Positions 62,451 through 64,000 of a stretch of 64,000 bases of DNA are shown piece after piece. Below the pieces are notes generated by a model. That model was not told where the DNA came from, made no database searches, and saw only the letters and a list, made by a program, of their open reading frames with translations. The DNA is from a virus, in the IMG/VR virus record IMGVR_UViG_3300034072_002211, positions 186,001 through 250,000 of that record; one strand, given 5' to 3'. The translations under genes were made by a program, and so were the position numbers. Each line of letters begins with the position of its first letter. The stretch's first letter is position 1.

Positions 62451-62747
62451 TTACTTTTTGATCTTGCCGCCGCAACCAATGATGCCAGCTTCCAGGGCAA
62501 TGATGTATGCCTGTTGCTGAGCAATGGTTTCCCTCATAGCAGCCGTCTGTTCTTCCAAGGGCTTACCCTGCTCCATGGAATCCAGTTTGACCTTTGCGCG
62601 TTCGATTTCGACCGTGCAGAGAACTGGGACGGGAATGTTCTGAGTTACGACTTCGGTGTTCTTTGGTGGATTAGGGAGCCTTATGTCTTCCTTCTGACCA
62701 CAAGCTGCCAAGGACATCAGGACAGCGATAGCTAGAATCTTCTTCAC
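62451..62747 (-). CDS. Rz1: o-spanin (Rz1-like) lipoprotein, 98 aa
   Basis: VKKILAIAVLMSLAAC: a lipoprotein signal with lipobox LAAC at 13-16, so a lipid-anchored outer-membrane protein; the rest is Pro-rich then helical. Located directly after and overlapping the i-spanin gene (GTGA), the usual Rz/Rz1 arrangement, with Rz1 in its own frame. Together they fuse inner and outer membrane in lysis. Confidence 0.75.
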   Translation of the reverse strand: MKKILAIAVLMSLAACGQKEDIRLPNPPKNTEVVTQNIPVPVLCTVEIERAKVKLDSMEQGKPLEEQTAAMRETIAQQQAYIIALEAGIIGCGGKIKK

Positions 62748-63274
62748 TTTGCTTTCCTCCAATCCTTGATGAACTCGTCGTTCGTAGCCTGCTCACGATC
62801 AATACGTTCCTGTGCGGGCTTTGTGTGATCGTTGGCGCGACCATAATCGCGACCCAGCTGCTCGAACTTTGCTTTGTCCTTCTCAGCCCTGCGACCCGCA
62901 GCTTGTGCGTTTGCGAGGGCACGATCAGCGGCCTTCTTCAGATCTGCCACTGCTTCGTTGGACCTCTTGATTGAGGTCTGGTGGTTCTTCTTCTCGGTGT
63001 CAAGGGCCTGAACGTATTCCTTGAGGATCTTATCCTGGCCCTTGATGAAGAGGATCTTCTCTTCAACAATCTTGCGCGTTTCTACGAGCTCCTGGTTTGT
63101 GCCGTAAGCATACCAACCAGCGTAGATGAGAGCGAGGGACAGGACGATCGTCAGAAACTGGAATGGCTTAGCAACGGCAAACTTGAAGATGCCCTTGATA
63201 ACGTCCCAGGCAAAGCCCAGAAGCATCTTACCAAATCCCAGACCCTTGAGCAGAATGCTTAGAGCAATGCCCAT
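62744..63274 (-). CDS. Rz: i-spanin (Rz-like), 176 aa
   Basis: N-terminal membrane segment at about 39-58 (FLTIVLSLALIYAGWYAYG) then a long charged coiled coil (EEKILFIKGQDKILKEYVQAL; RALANAQAAGRRAEKDKAKFEQ). Inner-membrane spanin anchored in the membrane and spanning the periplasm. AGGAGATCACC precedes the ATG. The N-terminal helix before the TM (residues 1-35) is longer than usual. Confidence 0.75.
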   Translation of the reverse strand: MGIALSILLKGLGFGKMLLGFAWDVIKGIFKFAVAKPFQFLTIVLSLALIYAGWYAYGTNQELVETRKIVEEKILFIKGQDKILKEYVQALDTEKKNHQTSIKRSNEAVADLKKAADRALANAQAAGRRAEKDKAKFEQLGRDYGRANDHTKPAQERIDREQATNDEFIKDWRKAK

Positions 63275-63333
63275 GGTGATCTCCTAAATAGAGGTGTGTA
63301 GTGTGTCCCCTATTTACCGAGAAGTCATGGAAA

Positions 63334-63357
63334 TGGGGAGAGGTTTCCCTCTCCCCA
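63334..63357 (-). terminator. Terminator-like hairpin
   Basis: TGGGGAGAG / CTCTCCCCA arms just after the stop of the AAA+ gene. Confidence 0.65.
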
Positions 63358-63367
63358 CCTTTAACGA

Positions 63368-64000
63368 TTAGCGGCCAGTGTCGCCGGCCTGCTCCTCGTT
63401 CGTGAAGTTGCTCGTGCGAGCAATCACGTTGTCGACCAGCGCGTTGTCGACCTGGTTGCCCTTGGCGCGGGCCAGCTTGATCGCCAGCTTGATCACGTTC
63501 TTGATCTGGCGACCGTTGAGGTCGTGCTCTGCGAGCTTGTCCAGATCCAGGCCAGTGACGCCAGCCGCCGAGGTCAGGTTGGTCCAGATCGCACGGCGTT
63601 TGTCCACCGTCGCGTCGCCGAAGCGCAGACCAATGCTGATACGCGAGTAGAACGCCTTGTCGATGTTCTTCACGCGGTTGGTGGTCAGGAACAGAACACC
63701 CTGGTGGTATTCCAGCAAGCGCAGGAACACGCCGACCATTGCGTTGCGGACGATGTCCTTCTCGTCGCGCTCCTCGAGGAAGATGTCTGCCTCGTCGAGC
63801 AGCAGAACCGCATTCCAGACCGTAGCAACGTCCAGGATCTCGCGCAGAGTATCCTCGAGCGAGTCTGGCGAAGTGCCCAGCTCACCGACCGAGATGCTGT
63901 AGAGCGGACGCTGAAGCTCTTCCGCGATTGCTTCCGCGGTCAGCGTCTTACCCTGACCCGGCGGGCCATGGAGCAGGAAGATCGAGCCGCCGCCCTTGCC
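63368..64000 (-). CDS. AAA+ ATPase, partial (C-terminal 210 aa in window)
   Basis: Walker A GPPGQGKT, Walker B LLLDEADIF, sensor 1 LTTNRV and the arginine-finger region SRISIGLRF are in order, then a helical lid. The upstream part lies outside the window. It belongs to the AAA+ group of unfoldase/chaperone-like ATPases. Partner unknown; terminator follows, and the spanins start next. Confidence 0.8.
   Translation of the reverse strand, partial: GKGGGSIFLLHGPPGQGKTLTAEAIAEELQRPLYSISVGELGTSPDSLEDTLREILDVATVWNAVLLLDEADIFLEERDEKDIVRNAMVGVFLRLLEYHQGVLFLTTNRVKNIDKAFYSRISIGLRFGDATVDKRRAIWTNLTSAAGVTGLDLDKLAEHDLNGRQIKNVIKLAIKLARAKGNQVDNALVDNVIARTSNFTNEEQAGDTGR

Noticed and set aside
61755-62735. 326-codon + strand frame
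   Set aside because: Runs across the SIMPL-like and o-spanin genes in antisense; no start signal.

Overview
This window is the interior of a large, lytic-looking phage genome whose host is probably an alphaproteobacterium. Genes are short and densely packed, mostly of unknown function, with ATGA, GTGA or TGATG overlaps between stop and start codons. Recognisable phage parts are an i-spanin/o-spanin lysis pair, a tail-fibre cassette with a LamG-like lectin and a papain-like hydrolase, an SF2 helicase and an AAA+ ATPase. The class I lysyl-tRNA synthetase, a beta-barrel protein of the Phenol_MetA_deg type and several exported proteins point to a sphingomonad- or Caulobacter-like host. Species identity cannot be read from the sequence.

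Layout. Nearly everything is transcribed leftward (minus strand). From 1 to about 9.4 kb there are small unknown proteins, most operons headed by a shared palindromic promoter. At 9.44-10.09 kb lies an AT-rich gene-free stretch with six 12-bp direct repeats, a small antisense-type RNA and a helix-turn-helix gene; a predicted outer-membrane beta-barrel follows. From 10.9 to 25.7 kb more small operons surround one large gene fusing a J-like domain, an NMN-adenylyltransferase-like domain and a phosphoribosyltransferase-like domain. At 25.7-27.0 kb two signal-peptide proteins are encoded. At 27.7-29.5 kb a 2-oxoglutarate oxygenase overlaps NAD synthetase. At 31.3 kb a rightward exonuclease-like gene appears. 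At 33-42.6 kb there are a GNAT, Pth2, a BFD-like [2Fe-2S] protein, a (p)ppGpp-hydrolase-like protein, a second HD protein, class I LysRS and an S24-like protein. At 42.7-45.5 kb a rightward, less GC-rich tail module occurs. From 45.6 to 60.8 kb leftward genes resume, with a VWA-like protein, YqeY-like, 2H-phosphoesterase-like, HTH and RHH regulators, a ParB/DGQHR-like protein and the helicase. Gene-free, highly structured regions occur at 49.3-49.75, 58.2-58.4 and 60.9-61.7 kb. The window ends with a SIMPL-like protein, the spanins and an AAA+ ATPase running off the edge.

How it works together. About 35 leftward promoters share one design: GGTTGAC, a 15-16 bp spacer, an extended -10 (TGnTA), and often a CACCAGTT/AACTGGTG palindrome over the -10. 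Many are followed by one of two nearly identical leader cassettes ending AGGAGATCG. This looks like one dispersed regulon, possibly early genes or operator-controlled genes. Metabolic genes concern NAD, (p)ppGpp and translation (LysRS, Pth2, YqeY), which suggests take-over of host physiology and possible counter-defence. Small gene families have been duplicated inside the phage: a KYGWF family (three copies) and several pairs.

All assignments are from reading motifs by eye; no database search was possible.
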